64,000 bases of DNA from Geodermatophilus marinus (GTDB lineage: Bacteria; Actinomycetota; Actinomycetes; Mycobacteriales; Geodermatophilaceae), in assembly GCF_003428645.1 (NCBI RefSeq), contig NZ_QVQH01000006.1, forward strand, positions 124,001 to 188,000, in the 5' to 3' direction. Made by a program: the position numbers and the translations under genes. The notes under the pieces are model-generated. The model saw nothing but the letters and a program-made list of their open reading frames with translations, was not told the DNA's origin and made no database searches. Of this stretch, positions 37,350 to 46,958 are shown one piece after another. The stretch's first letter is position 1. Each line of letters begins with the position of its first letter.

Positions 37350-37378
37350 CGGTCCTTTCCCCGGGGGCCGGGGTGCGT

Positions 37379-37978
37379 GTGACTGACCGCATGCCCGAGC
37401 CCGGCCACGCCGGCCTCCTGCTGCTGTTCCAGCGCGCCCAGGCCCAGTTCACCGACCGCGTCGACGCCGTCGAGCCGGGGGAGTGGGAGGCCCCGGCCCT
37501 GCCGGGGTGGAGCGTCGCCGACCTCGTCGCGCACCTGACCGGTGAGCAGCTGTGGGTGCCGCCGCTGCTGGCCGGGGAGCGGGTGGACGACGTCGCGCCG
37601 CGCATCCCCACCGGCACCGGGCAGTTGCTCGGGTCCGACCCGCTGACCGCCTGGGAGAGCGCGGCCGACACCGCGCTCGCCGCCTGGGCCGACCCCGCCG
37701 TCCTGCACCGCACGGTCGGTCTCTCCTCCGGCCCGACGCCGGCCGCGGCGTACCTGACCGAGATGACCGCGGACCTGACCGTGCACGCCTGGGACCTCGC
37801 CCGGGCGGTGGGCGGCGACACCCGCCTGGACCCCGAGCTGGTCGCGGCGGCCACCCGGTACGCGGAGGAGCGCCTGGGACCCGACGGGATCCCGGGCCTC
37901 GTCGGCCCCCCTCTGCCCGCCCCGCCCGGCGCCGACGCGCAGACCCGCCTGCTCGCCCGGTTCGGCCGCCGCGGCTGA
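37379..37978 (+). CDS. DinB-like/TIGR03086-type mycothiol-dependent maleylpyruvate isomerase fold protein
   Basis: A 199-residue protein of the DinB/MDMPI-N fold: WEAPALPGWSVADLVAHLTGEQ (about 40-60, with a metal-binding His), then the late EMTADLTVHAWDLARAVGG (about 120-138, second His). This metal-binding four-helix fold is common in mycothiol-using actinobacteria; members include mycothiol-dependent isomerases and S-transferases. The exact reaction is unknown. Possible starts are GTG 37379 and ATG 37391; an upstream GTG at 37337 would lie in the moeZ terminator. Confidence 0.78.
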   Translation: MTDRMPEPGHAGLLLLFQRAQAQFTDRVDAVEPGEWEAPALPGWSVADLVAHLTGEQLWVPPLLAGERVDDVAPRIPTGTGQLLGSDPLTAWESAADTALAAWADPAVLHRTVGLSSGPTPAAAYLTEMTADLTVHAWDLARAVGGDTRLDPELVAAATRYAEERLGPDGIPGLVGPPLPAPPGADAQTRLLARFGRRG

Positions 37979-38063
37979 CGGCGGGCGACCCGGCGGGGCG
38001 GGTCGGCGGTACGACGCCCCCGCTTCGGCCTAAGCTGCGCGGACGTCGACAGGAGGGGACCCC

Positions 38064-39059
38064 ATGAGTCAGCCACCGGGCCAGGGCCCGCACGGGCAGC
38101 CCGGACAGGGTGGGTGGGGGCAGCAGCCTCCCGGGCAGGGTGGCTGGGGCCAGCCCGGCCAACCGCAGCAGCCGGGGCAGCCCGGCCCGTACGGGCAGCC
38201 GCAGCCCGGCCCCTACGGCCAGCCGGGTCAACCCGGGCAGCCGGGCCAGTACGGCCAGCCGGGTCAGTACGGGCAGCCCGGCCAGCCCGGCCAGTACGGC
38301 CAGCCCGGCCAGTACGGACCCACCGGGCCCGGCGGCCCGCCCGGGCCCTACGGCCAGCCGCAGCAGTACGGCGCGCCGCCCGGACCCGGCGGCGGCGGGG
38401 GCAGGCGCGGGCTGGTGATCGGCATCGTGGCCGCCGTCCTGGTGGTCGCGGTGGTGGGCGTCGTCCTCTGGCTCACCCTCGGGGGCGACGACGGGGAGCG
38501 GACGGCCACCACCGCCACGCCGAGCGCCACAACCGGCGCCACCACCAGCAGCGCGGCACCGACGACCACGACCGCACCGCCGCCGACCACCACCGCGCCA
38601 CCGAGCGAGCCGATCCCGGGCAACACGGACTTCCTGGGGATCCTCCCGGCGGACTTCACCGACTGCGAGCTCGCCGACCCGGCCGGTGACGGGGACCTCG
38701 CGCACGCCACCTGCGGTGCCAGCACGACGCAGCCGGGGCCGCAGCAGGCCGAGTTCTACCTCTACCCCGACCAGCAGACGCTGGACACGGTGTTCACCAA
38801 CGACGTCTCCTCCGCCGGGATCACCGACATCCCGCAGGGGCAGGACTGCACCACAGCGACCGGCGTGACCTCCTGGCAGTCGGAGGACAACACCGGTCTG
38901 GTGGGGTGCACCATCGACTCGGAGAACGGTGCGGTGGTCATCTACTGGACCGACGACGCCGCGCTGGTCGAGGGCATCGTCGCCGCGCCGGGCACCACCC
39001 AGGCCGACCTGGCGGCGCTGTACCAGTGGTGGACGACCAACAGCAACTACCTGCTGTGA
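38064..39059 (+). CDS. Gly/Pro/Gln-rich single-pass membrane protein
   Basis: A 331-residue protein. Residues 1-115 are a low-complexity tail built from [10 protein letters not shown]-like repeats. One transmembrane helix follows (about 118-140, [24 protein letters not shown]), then a Thr-rich linker and an extracytoplasmic domain (about 190-331) with four cysteines (DCEL, ATCGA, DCTT, GCTID) that probably form two disulfides. The last domain resembles the sensor-like C-terminal parts of actinobacterial envelope proteins, but I do not assign a family. SD GGAGGGG at 8 bases; TAAGCT near 38031 may be a -10. It overlaps the ATL gene by GTGA. Confidence 0.75.
   Translation: MSQPPGQGPHGQPGQGGWGQQPPGQGGWGQPGQPQQPGQPGPYGQPQPGPYGQPGQPGQPGQYGQPGQYGQPGQPGQYGQPGQYGPTGPGGPPGPYGQPQQYGAPPGPGGGGGRRGLVIGIVAAVLVVAVVGVVLWLTLGGDDGERTATTATPSATTGATTSSAAPTTTTAPPPTTTAPPSEPIPGNTDFLGILPADFTDCELADPAGDGDLAHATCGASTTQPGPQQAEFYLYPDQQTLDTVFTNDVSSAGITDIPQGQDCTTATGVTSWQSEDNTGLVGCTIDSENGAVVIYWTDDAALVEGIVAAPGTTQADLAALYQWWTTNSNYLL
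38090..38370 (+). repeat. Coding tandem repeats (GQPGQYG-type) in the membrane protein gene
   Basis: Degenerate in-frame repeats of about 15-24 bases encoding Gly-Gln-Pro-Gly-Gln-Tyr units. Such arrays change length easily by slippage and encode a disordered cytoplasmic tail. Confidence 0.75.
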
Positions 39060-39388
39060 GCCCGGCGGAGGCGCCCGGCGGACCGCGGTCCCCGGGCGCC
39101 TCCGCGCACCCGGAGGACGTCGACGAGGCCGTGTTCGACGCCGTCGAGCGGATCCCGGCCGGCCGGGTGAGCACCTACGGGGCCGTCGGCCGGCTCGTGG
39201 GGGTGGGGCCGCGCCGCGTGGCCCGGGCCCTCTCCCGGGGCGGTGCGGCCGTCCCCTGGTACCGGGTCGTGCGGGCGGACGGCACCGCGGCCGAGCCGGT
39301 CCGGGCCCGCCAGCTCGAGCTGCTCGCGGGCGAGGGTGTGCCGGTGCGGGGGAGCCGGGTCGACCTCGCCGCCGTCGGCTGGCCCTGA
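39056..39388 (+). CDS. Alkyltransferase-like (ATL) protein, MGMT family without catalytic Cys
   Basis: A 110-residue MGMT-fold protein. The helix-turn-helix with the arginine finger is seen in [18 protein letters not shown] and [11 protein letters not shown]. The active-site motif PCHRV is PWYRV here: Cys is replaced by Trp, the hallmark of alkyltransferase-like proteins. ATLs bind O6-alkylguanine without removing the alkyl group and flag the lesion for nucleotide excision repair. GTG 39056 overlaps the upstream stop by 4 bases. M. tuberculosis has a homologue (Rv3204) in the same cluster next to adnAB. About 20 residues before the fold are Pro/Gly-rich. Confidence 0.88.
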   Translation: MSPAEAPGGPRSPGASAHPEDVDEAVFDAVERIPAGRVSTYGAVGRLVGVGPRRVARALSRGGAAVPWYRVVRADGTAAEPVRARQLELLAGEGVPVRGSRVDLAAVGWP

Positions 39389-39453
39389 GCCGTCCGCCAC
39401 ACGCCGGGCCCCGCGTCCGCCGAGCGTCGGCCACCCGTGCTCCAATCGCGGGC

Positions 39454-42400
39454 GTGGTGCATCGGGGGGAGACGGCGGGCGGGACCGGGCCGGTGCGCCG
39501 GGACCCGGCCGCGCCGGTGTACCGGCTGGTCCACCCCGCGACGGCCCCGGCCGCACCGCCCCGGCTCGACGCGACCCAGCAGGCCGTCGTCGACCACCCC
39601 GGCGGCCCGCTGCTGGTGCTGGCCGGGCCGGGCACCGGCAAGACCACCACGATCGTCGAGGCGGTGGCCGCCCGCATCGACCGCGGGGTCGACCCCGAGC
39701 AGGTCCTCGTCCTCACCTTCAGCCGCAAGGCCGCCGCCGAGCTGCGCGCGCGGGTCACCGCCCGCGTCGCCCGCACCATCCGCGAGCCGCTGGCCCGGAC
39801 CTTCCACTCCTACGCCTACGGCGTCCTCCGCCGGGCGGCGCTGCTGCGCGGCGAGGCCCCGCCCCGGCTGCTCACCGCGGCCGAGCAGGACGCCGTGGTC
39901 GCCGCCCTGCTGCGCGGGGACCTCGAGGAGGAGGGGGCGGTGCGCTGGCCGGCCACCCTGCTGCCGGCGCTGGGCACCGCGGGGTTCCGCGCCGAGCTGC
40001 GCGACCTGCTGCTGCGCGCCACCGAACGCGGCATCGGCCCGGAGCTGCTGGCCGCCTGGGGTCGCGAGTCGGGGCACGAGGCGTGGGAGCACGCGGCGGC
40101 GTTCCAGGAGCAGTACGAGGCCGTCACCGCCTTCGCGACCGCCGGGCGCGGGGACGCCTCCGGCTTCGACCCGGCCGAGCTGGTCCGCGAGGCGATCGCC
40201 GAGCTCGCCGCCGACCCCGAGCTGCTCCGCCAGGAGCAGGAGCGCGCCCGGTGGCTGTTCGTCGACGAGTACCAGGACACCGACCCCGCCCAGGTCGAGC
40301 TGCTCGACCTGCTCGCCGGTCGCGGCGGGAACCTGGTCGCCGTCGGCGACCCGGACCAGGCCATCTACGCCTTCCGCGGCGCCGAGCCGCGGGGCATGAC
40401 CGAGTTCCCCACCCGGTTCCGGCACGTCGACGGCCGCCCCGCCGCCCGGCTGTCGCTCGGGGTCTGCCGGCGGATGGGGCCCGAGCTGCTCCGCGTCAGC
40501 CGGGTGGTCGCCGACGGGCTCCCGGGCCCGTGGGGGCACCGCCGGCTGCGCGCGGCCGGGAGCGGGCCCGAGGGCGCCGCCGAGGTGCACGTGTTCGGGT
40601 CCGCGGCGGTGGAGGCGGCCTACCTGGCCGACGTCCTGCGCCGCGCGCACCTCCTCGACGGCGTCCCGTGGGGGGAGATGGCCGTCGTCGTCCGCACCGC
40701 GCAGGCGCTCGTCCCGCTGCGCCGTGCGCTGACCTCCGCCGGGGTGCCGGTGGAGGTCGCCTCCGACGAGCTGCCGCTGTCGGCGCAGCCGGCCGTCGCG
40801 CCGTTCCTCACCGCGCTCGACGCCCTGCTGCCGGACGCCGACGGCAGCCCGCCCGGCCTGGACGAGCCCGCCGCCGAGGCGCTGCTGACCTCGGCCCTGG
40901 GCGGCGCCACGGTGCTCGACCTGCGCCGGCTGCGCCGCGCCGTCCGGATCGCCCTGGCGCAGCAGGGGGTGGACGCCGCCGAGCGCGGCGCCCCGCTGGC
41001 CACCGCCGTCTCCGACGAGCTGCTGCTCGACCGGCTGCCCGAGCACGTCGCCCGCCCGGCCCGGCGGGTCGCCGGCGTGCTCGCCGCGGGCCGGGTCGCG
41101 CTGGCCGCCGACGGCTCCGCCGAGGACGTGCTGTGGGCGATGTGGCAGCGCAGCGGGCTGGCCGGGCGCTGGGCGCGGGCCAGCGCGGCCGGGGGCGCCG
41201 CGGGCGCGGTGGCCGACCGGGACCTCGACGCGGTGGTGGCGCTGTTCGACGCCGCGGCCGGCTTCGTCGACCGGCTCCCGTCGGCCGACGTGCGCGCGTT
41301 CCTGGCCCACCTGTCGGCCCAGGAGCTGCCCGGCGACACCGGCGCGGCGCGCGGGCGGGCCGAGACGGTCCGGCTGCTCACCGCGCACGCCGCCAAGGGC
41401 CTGGAGTGGGACGTCGTCTGCGTCGCGGGGGTGCAGGAGGGGGTGTGGCCCGACCTGCGGGAGCGCGCCTCCCTGCTCGGCACCGAGGTGCTCGTCGAGC
41501 GGGTGGCCGGGGTCGACGCCGCCGCCGTCGACCGGCGCAGCCTGGCGCTGGCCGAGGAGCGCCGGCTGTTCTACGTCGCGTGCACCCGGGCCCGCGCCCG
41601 CCTGGTCGTCACCGCGGTGCAGGGCGCCCTGGACGGTCCGGACGCCGGGGCGGCCCCCTCCCGCTTCCTCGACCTGGTCGTCCCGCCGCCCGACGACGGG
41701 CGGCCGCTGACCGAGCTGCCGCGCTCGCTCACCCTGCCGGCCCTCGTCGCCGAGCTCCGCCGGGCGCTCACCGACCCGCACACGCCCGCCGGGCGCCGGT
41801 CGGCGGCGGCCGCGGTGCTGCGCCGGCTGGCCGCCGAGGGGGTCCCGGGCGCCGCACCGGCCGACTGGTGGGGCCTGGCCCCGCTGTCGGACGACGCACC
41901 CCTGGTGCCACCCGCCGAGCTGGTGCGGGTGCGCCCGTCGGCCGTCGAGACCTACCAGCGCTGCCCGCTGCGCTGGGTGCTCGGCGCGGTCGGTGCCGAG
42001 GCGTCCCCCGACACCACGCGGACCGTCGGCTCGGCGGTGCACGCGGTCGCGCAGCGGGTCGCCGAGGGGCTGCCCCCGGCCGAGGCGGGCGACGCCCTGG
42101 CCGCCGAGCTCGACCTGCTCGACCTCGGCCCCGGCTGGGCCGACCAGCGGCAGCGCACCGCCGCGCAGGAGATGCTCGACCGGTTCCTGCGCTGGCACGC
42201 GGCCAACCGCCGCGAGCTGGTCGCCGCCGAGGCCGACGTCGACGTCGTCGTCGGCCGGGCCCGGATCCGCGGCCAGGTGGACCGGCTGGAGCGCGACGAG
42301 CAGGGCCGGCTCCTGGTCGTCGACCTCAAGACCGGCCGCACGGCGGCCAAGGACGTCGAGCAGCACGGCCAGCTCGCCGCCTACCAGGTCGCGGTCGCCG

Positions 42401-42666
42401 CCGGCGGGTTCGCCGAGCACGGCACGGTCCCCGGCGGTGCCGCCCTGCTCCAGGTGGGCACCGGGGCGAAGGCCCGCGAGCAGCGCCAGGAGCCGCTGCC
42501 GGCCGACGTCCCGCTCGAGGTGACACCGGCCGGGCAGCTGGTCGCCGAGGTCGGCGAGGGCATGGGCGCCGCGGCCTTCGAGGTGCGCTCCGGCGCGCAC
42601 TGCCAGCGCTGCCCGGCCCGCCGCAGCTGCCCCCTGCACGAGCGCGGCCGGCAGGTGACCGGGTGA
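39454..42666 (+). CDS. adnA: AdnA: helicase-nuclease subunit of the AdnAB DSB-resection complex
   Basis: A 1070-residue UvrD-like helicase with a C-terminal RecB-type nuclease. Walker A GPGTGKTTT (about 57), motif II DEYQDTD (about 270), GDPDQAIYAFRG, TAHAAKGLEWD (about 645) and ACTRARARL (about 710) form the motor. The nuclease has VVDLKTGRTA (about 953). Cysteines in RCPLRW (about 835) and CQRCPARRSC (about 1050) would hold an Fe-S cluster. AdnAB resects double-strand breaks in mycobacteria. The order adnA-adnB with a GTGA overlap matches Rv3202c-Rv3201c. The start is GTG 39454 or 39457; the frame is open further upstream but runs into the ATL gene. Confidence 0.92.
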   Translation: MVHRGETAGGTGPVRRDPAAPVYRLVHPATAPAAPPRLDATQQAVVDHPGGPLLVLAGPGTGKTTTIVEAVAARIDRGVDPEQVLVLTFSRKAAAELRARVTARVARTIREPLARTFHSYAYGVLRRAALLRGEAPPRLLTAAEQDAVVAALLRGDLEEEGAVRWPATLLPALGTAGFRAELRDLLLRATERGIGPELLAAWGRESGHEAWEHAAAFQEQYEAVTAFATAGRGDASGFDPAELVREAIAELAADPELLRQEQERARWLFVDEYQDTDPAQVELLDLLAGRGGNLVAVGDPDQAIYAFRGAEPRGMTEFPTRFRHVDGRPAARLSLGVCRRMGPELLRVSRVVADGLPGPWGHRRLRAAGSGPEGAAEVHVFGSAAVEAAYLADVLRRAHLLDGVPWGEMAVVVRTAQALVPLRRALTSAGVPVEVASDELPLSAQPAVAPFLTALDALLPDADGSPPGLDEPAAEALLTSALGGATVLDLRRLRRAVRIALAQQGVDAAERGAPLATAVSDELLLDRLPEHVARPARRVAGVLAAGRVALAADGSAEDVLWAMWQRSGLAGRWARASAAGGAAGAVADRDLDAVVALFDAAAGFVDRLPSADVRAFLAHLSAQELPGDTGAARGRAETVRLLTAHAAKGLEWDVVCVAGVQEGVWPDLRERASLLGTEVLVERVAGVDAAAVDRRSLALAEERRLFYVACTRARARLVVTAVQGALDGPDAGAAPSRFLDLVVPPPDDGRPLTELPRSLTLPALVAELRRALTDPHTPAGRRSAAAAVLRRLAAEGVPGAAPADWWGLAPLSDDAPLVPPAELVRVRPSAVETYQRCPLRWVLGAVGAEASPDTTRTVGSAVHAVAQRVAEGLPPAEAGDALAAELDLLDLGPGWADQRQRTAAQEMLDRFLRWHAANRRELVAAEADVDVVVGRARIRGQVDRLERDEQGRLLVVDLKTGRTAAKDVEQHGQLAAYQVAVAAGGFAEHGTVPGGAALLQVGTGAKAREQRQEPLPADVPLEVTPAGQLVAEVGEGMGAAAFEVRSGAHCQRCPARRSCPLHERGRQVTG

Positions 42667-45600
42667 GCCAGCTCTCCTTCGACGACCTGGTCGCCGGGGA
42701 GGCGCCGTCCCCAGCCGAGCCGCGCCGGCTGCTCACCCCCGCGGAGGTCGCCGCGCGCTGCGGGCTGTCCTACGCCCCGTCGGAGGAGCAGGCCCGCGTG
42801 GTGGCCGCCCCCGCCGACCGGCCGCTCGTGGTCGTCGCCGGCGCCGGGTCGGGGAAGACGGAGACGATGGCCGCCCGGGTCTCCTGGCTGGTCGCCAACC
42901 GGGTCGTCGAGCCCGACGCGGTGCTGGGGCTCACCTTCACCCGCAAGGCCGCCGGCGAGCTCGCCGAGCGGGTGCGGCTGCGGCTGGCCGCCCTGGCCCG
43001 CCACCCCGACACGGAGCCGGAGCTGCGGGAGCGGCTCGCGGTGGCCCAGCCGACGGTGTCCACCTACCACGGGTACGCCGCCTCGCTGGTCGCCGAGCAC
43101 GGCCTGCGCATCGGCGTGGAGCCCGGCGCGGGCGTGCTCGGCCCGGCGATGTGCTGGGGCCAGGCGACCGGTGTGGTCACGGCCTGGACCGGTGACATGG
43201 CCGACGTCCCCTTCTCGCTGCTCACCACGGTCGAGGACGTGCTCGCCCTCGCCGCGGAGATGGGCGAGCACGACGTGACGCCCGAGGCGCTGCGGACCTG
43301 GACCGCCCGGCTGGAGGCGCGGCTGGCCTCCTACCCCGACGCCCCGCGCAAGAAGGGCCCCTACAAGGACGTGCTCGACGTCCTCGCCCGGCAGCGTGCC
43401 CGGGTGGCCCTGCTGCCGCTGGTGGAGGCATTCGAGGCGCGCAAGCGGGCGATGGGGTCCATCGACCACGCCGACCAGGTCGCCTCCGCCGCCCGGGTCG
43501 CCGTCGCCGCCCCGGAGGTGGGCCGCCGGGAGCGGGCCCGGTGGCGGGTGGTGCTCCTCGACGAGTACCAGGACACCAGCGTCGGCCAGCTGCGCATGCT
43601 CGAGGCGCTCTTCGGCGGCGCCACCGGCCACCCCGTGCTGGCCGTCGGTGACCCCCGCCAGTCGATCTACGGTTGGCGGGGCGCCTCGGCCGGCACGATC
43701 GAGCGCTTCGCCCGTACCTTCCCGGGCACCCCCGGGCGGCCCGCGGAGCGGCTCACCCTGGCCACGAGCTGGCGCAACGACGCGGCCGTCCTCGCGGCGG
43801 CCAACGCCGTCTCCGCGACCCTGCCGGAGCCCGAGAACCCGCTGCCGGACCTCGCACCGGCCCCCACTGCCGGGCGCGGCGCCGTGACCGCGGGGCTCTA
43901 CGCCACCGTCGCCGAGGAGACCGCCGCCCTGGCCGACCGGCTGGCCGCCTGCTGGCACGGCACCGACCCGGTCGTCGGCCGGCGACCGGACGGCCGGCCG
44001 CCGACGGTCGCCGTCCTCGCCCGGACCCGCAAGCAGCTGCCCGGCATCGCCGCGGCCCTCCGCGAGCGCGGCCTGCCGGTCGAGGTGGTGGGGCTCGGTG
44101 GCCTGCTGGAGGTCCCGGAGGTCTCCGACGTGGTGGCGACCCTCACCGTGCTGATCGACCCCACGGCCGGTGACGCGCTGGGCCGGCTGCTGACCGGTGC
44201 CCGGTGGCGGGTCGGCCCCCGGGACCTGGCCGCGCTGGAGGCCCGCGGTCGGGCGCTGGTGCGCGCTCGCCGCGCAGCCCCCGGGGAGCCCGCCGAGGGG
44301 GAGCCCGCGGCGCCGCCCGAGCGCGGCAGCATCGTCGAGGCGCTCGACGACCCGGGGGACCCCGCCGCCTACTCGCCGGCCGGCTACGCCCGGCTGCGCC
44401 GGCTGGGCGCCGAGCTCTCGGCCCTCCGCGGCCGCCTCGGCGAGTCGCTGCCCGACCTCGTCGACGAGGTGGCCCGCACCCTCGGCCTGGAGACCGAGCT
44501 GGCCAGCGCCCCGGAGGTCAGCCCCGCCGGGGCGCGGGCGCACCTCGACGCGCTGCACGCCGTCGCCGCCGACTTCACCGAGCTGGCCGACCTGCCCTCG
44601 CTGCCGGCCTTCCTCGGGTACCTCCGCGACGCGGAGGAGCGCGAGCGCGGCCTCGAGCCGGGCGAGGTCGCCGTCAACCCCGAGGCGGTGCAACTGCTCA
44701 CCGCGCACTCGGCCAAGGGGCTGGAGTGGGACGTCGTGGCCGTCCCCGGCATGACCGCCGACCAGTTCCCGGCCCGCTCGCAGGCCGGTGACTCCTGGAT
44801 CAGGGACCCCGGCGCGGTGCCGGTCGACCTGCGCACCACCGATCGCGCGGAGCTGCCGCAGTGGCGGCTGCCCGTGCCCGGGTCGGGCGACCAGGCGGCG
44901 GTGAAGGCCTCCCTGGAGGAGTACGTCGAGGAGTGGAAGGCCTTCGGCCTCGGCGAGGAGATCCGGCTGGGCTACGTGGCGGTGACCCGGGCCCGGCACC
45001 TGCTGGTCTGCTCCGGCAGCTGGTGGCGCGAGGGCCTGCGGCCCAACGGGCCGTCCACGCTGCTGGAGACGGTGCGGGAGGCCTGCGAGGCCGGCGCCGG
45101 CACGGTCGTCGCCTGGGCGCCGGCGCCGGAGGAGGGCGCGGAGAACCCCGCGCTGGCCGAGTGGCCCGTCGGGGTCTGGCCTGCCGACCCGCTGTCGTCC
45201 GGCCGGCGCCGGGCGCTCACCGCCGCGGCCGAGCTGGTCGCCGGCACCCCGCCGCACCCGCTCGACGCCGAGGCGGCGCTCGGCGGGGACCCCGTCGTCG
45301 AGCAGTGGGTGCGCGACGCCGACCTGCTGCTGCGCGAGCGCGCGGCGGCGGCCGCCCCCGCGGTCGACGTCCCGCTGCCGGCGCACCTGTCGGTCTCCGC
45401 GCTGGTCACCCTCCGCCGCGACCCGGCCGAGCTGGCCCGCCGGCTGCGGCGCCCGATGCCCGCCGCGCCGGCCCCGCAGGCCCGCCGGGGGACGGCGTTC
45501 CACACCTGGCTGGAGGAGCGCTTCGGCGCCGCCCGGCTGGTCGACCTCGACGCGCTGCCCGGCTCCGGCGATGCGCTGGCCGCGCCCGACAGCGCGCTGG

Positions 45601-45971
45601 CCGAGCTGCAGGAGGCCTTCCTCGCCGGCGAGTGGGCCGACCGCCAGCCGCTGGAGGTGGAGGTGCCCTTCGAGACGCCGCTGGGCCCGCTGACCCTGCG
45701 CGGGCGGATCGACGCGGTCTTCGCCGACGGGGACGGCGGGTACGAGGTGGTCGACTGGAAGACCGGCCCGCCGCCGACCGGCCGGCAGCTCGCCGCCGCC
45801 GCCGTGCAGCTGGCCGCCTACCGGCTGGGGTGGGCGCGGCTGACCGGGGTCCCCGTCGAGCGGGTCAGCGCCGGCTTCCACCACGTGGCCGCGCGGGTCA
45901 CCGTGCGGCCGGTCGACCTCCTCGACGAGGCCGGCCTGCTGGCGCTGGTCACCGGTACCGCGGAGGAGTGA
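42663..45971 (+). CDS. adnB: AdnB: helicase-nuclease subunit of the AdnAB complex
   Basis: A 1102-residue helicase-nuclease. Walker A GAGSGKTETM (about 59), motif Ia TFTRKAAGEL, motif II LDEYQDTS (about 300), GDPRQSIYGWRGAS, TAHSAKGLEWDVV (about 680) and VTRARHLL (about 775) are complete. The C-terminal PD-(D/E)XK nuclease has GTAFHTWLEERFG (about 945), GRIDAVFADGDGGYEVVDWKTG (core DWKTG near 1033) and a QLAAYRLGW helix. In mycobacterial AdnAB, AdnB is the lead translocating motor. GTG 42663 overlaps the adnA stop (GTGA), ensuring equal synthesis. Length fits Rv3201c. Confidence 0.93.
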   Translation: MSQLSFDDLVAGEAPSPAEPRRLLTPAEVAARCGLSYAPSEEQARVVAAPADRPLVVVAGAGSGKTETMAARVSWLVANRVVEPDAVLGLTFTRKAAGELAERVRLRLAALARHPDTEPELRERLAVAQPTVSTYHGYAASLVAEHGLRIGVEPGAGVLGPAMCWGQATGVVTAWTGDMADVPFSLLTTVEDVLALAAEMGEHDVTPEALRTWTARLEARLASYPDAPRKKGPYKDVLDVLARQRARVALLPLVEAFEARKRAMGSIDHADQVASAARVAVAAPEVGRRERARWRVVLLDEYQDTSVGQLRMLEALFGGATGHPVLAVGDPRQSIYGWRGASAGTIERFARTFPGTPGRPAERLTLATSWRNDAAVLAAANAVSATLPEPENPLPDLAPAPTAGRGAVTAGLYATVAEETAALADRLAACWHGTDPVVGRRPDGRPPTVAVLARTRKQLPGIAAALRERGLPVEVVGLGGLLEVPEVSDVVATLTVLIDPTAGDALGRLLTGARWRVGPRDLAALEARGRALVRARRAAPGEPAEGEPAAPPERGSIVEALDDPGDPAAYSPAGYARLRRLGAELSALRGRLGESLPDLVDEVARTLGLETELASAPEVSPAGARAHLDALHAVAADFTELADLPSLPAFLGYLRDAEERERGLEPGEVAVNPEAVQLLTAHSAKGLEWDVVAVPGMTADQFPARSQAGDSWIRDPGAVPVDLRTTDRAELPQWRLPVPGSGDQAAVKASLEEYVEEWKAFGLGEEIRLGYVAVTRARHLLVCSGSWWREGLRPNGPSTLLETVREACEAGAGTVVAWAPAPEEGAENPALAEWPVGVWPADPLSSGRRRALTAAAELVAGTPPHPLDAEAALGGDPVVEQWVRDADLLLRERAAAAAPAVDVPLPAHLSVSALVTLRRDPAELARRLRRPMPAAPAPQARRGTAFHTWLEERFGAARLVDLDALPGSGDALAAPDSALAELQEAFLAGEWADRQPLEVEVPFETPLGPLTLRGRIDAVFADGDGGYEVVDWKTGPPPTGRQLAAAAVQLAAYRLGWARLTGVPVERVSAGFHHVAARVTVRPVDLLDEAGLLALVTGTAEE

Positions 45972-46064
45972 GCGGCCGGCGGACGGGCCGGGGTCAGCCG
46001 TCGAGGAGCAGGTCGGACTGCCGGACCGGCGCGCCCCCGGGTGCTCGGGGCGCGGCCGCGGGGG

Positions 46065-46901
46065 TCACGCCGAGGCGATCCGGTCCAGGACGGCGGCGGC
46101 GAGCGCGTCGGGGGCCTCCTCGGGGATCCAGTGGCTGACCCCCGGCAGTGCGACGAAGCGGAAGTCGCCGGTCACGCAGCGCCCGCACCCCTCGGCGGCG
46201 GCGCGGCCGATGGCGACGTCGCCGTCGCTCCACACGTAGGTCGTGGGCACCGCCACCGGGTCGACCGGCGTCCCCGTGCTCATCGCGCGGTACCAGTTGA
46301 GCGCAGCGGTCAGCGCCCCGGGCGCGGACAGCACCGCCACGTACTGGTCGGCCGCCTCGGCGGGCACCGCGTCGCCGAGCATGCGGCGCAGCCGCCGCGC
46401 GCCGTCGGCCAGGAGCACCTCCTCGGCCTTGCCCTCCTGCCAGAACAGCCGGATGTAGCCCGAGCGCTCCTTCTGCTCGGGGTCGGTGCGGTAGGCCTCG
46501 GTGAACGCGGTCGGGTGCGGCACCGACACCGCGGTCAGCGACCGCACCCGGTCGGGGTGCCAGGCGGCCAGCGCCCACGCGGCGTTGGCGCCCCAGTCGT
46601 GCCCGACCACGTCGGCGACCGGCACCTCCATCGCGGTCATCAGGTCCGCGGTCACCTGGGCCAGGTTGGGCAGCGCGTAGGCCTCCACCTCGGCCGGCCG
46701 GGCACCGGGGGAGTAGCCGAGCTGGTCGACGGCGTAGGTCCGCAGCCCCGCCTCGGCCAGCCGGGGCGTCACCGCCGCCCACGACAGCGACGTCTGCGGG
46801 AAGCCGTGCAGCAGCACGACCGGCCGACCGTCGTCCGGACCGTCGGCCCGGACGTCGAAGGTGAGGTCGCCGACGTCCACCTGCAGCAGCTCTCCGGGCA
46901 T
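46065..46901 (-). CDS. Alpha/beta hydrolase, epoxide hydrolase-like
   Basis: A 278-residue hydrolase. The oxyanion motif HGFPQTSLSW, nucleophile elbow GHDWGANAAW (Asp nucleophile, about 100) and late GVSHWIPEEAP with the catalytic His are those of soluble epoxide hydrolases and haloalkane dehalogenases. The Trp after the nucleophile is shared by both groups, so the substrate class is open. It is convergent with adnB and divergent from the M20 peptidase. In M. tuberculosis no such gene lies between adnB and nudC. Confidence 0.85.
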   Translation of the reverse strand: MPGELLQVDVGDLTFDVRADGPDDGRPVVLLHGFPQTSLSWAAVTPRLAEAGLRTYAVDQLGYSPGARPAEVEAYALPNLAQVTADLMTAMEVPVADVVGHDWGANAAWALAAWHPDRVRSLTAVSVPHPTAFTEAYRTDPEQKERSGYIRLFWQEGKAEEVLLADGARRLRRMLGDAVPAEAADQYVAVLSAPGALTAALNWYRAMSTGTPVDPVAVPTTYVWSDGDVAIGRAAAEGCGRCVTGDFRFVALPGVSHWIPEEAPDALAAAVLDRIASA

Positions 46902-46944
46902 GGCCGCGACGCTAGCCCCGGCGGACGACGTCCGCGCGCGCCGC

Positions 46945-46950
46945 TACCGT
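46945..46950 (+). promoter_or_regulatory. -10 element of near-leaderless promoter for M20 peptidase
   Basis: TACCGT ends 9 bases before the GTG at 46959; no Shine-Dalgarno site is visible. Confidence 0.4.
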
Positions 46951-46958
46951 CGGACGCC

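Noticed and set aside
39243-42662. Upstream in-frame extension of the adnB reading frame to 39243
   Set aside because: It is a shadow of adnA in another frame. The GTGA overlap and the family N-terminus fix the start at 42663.
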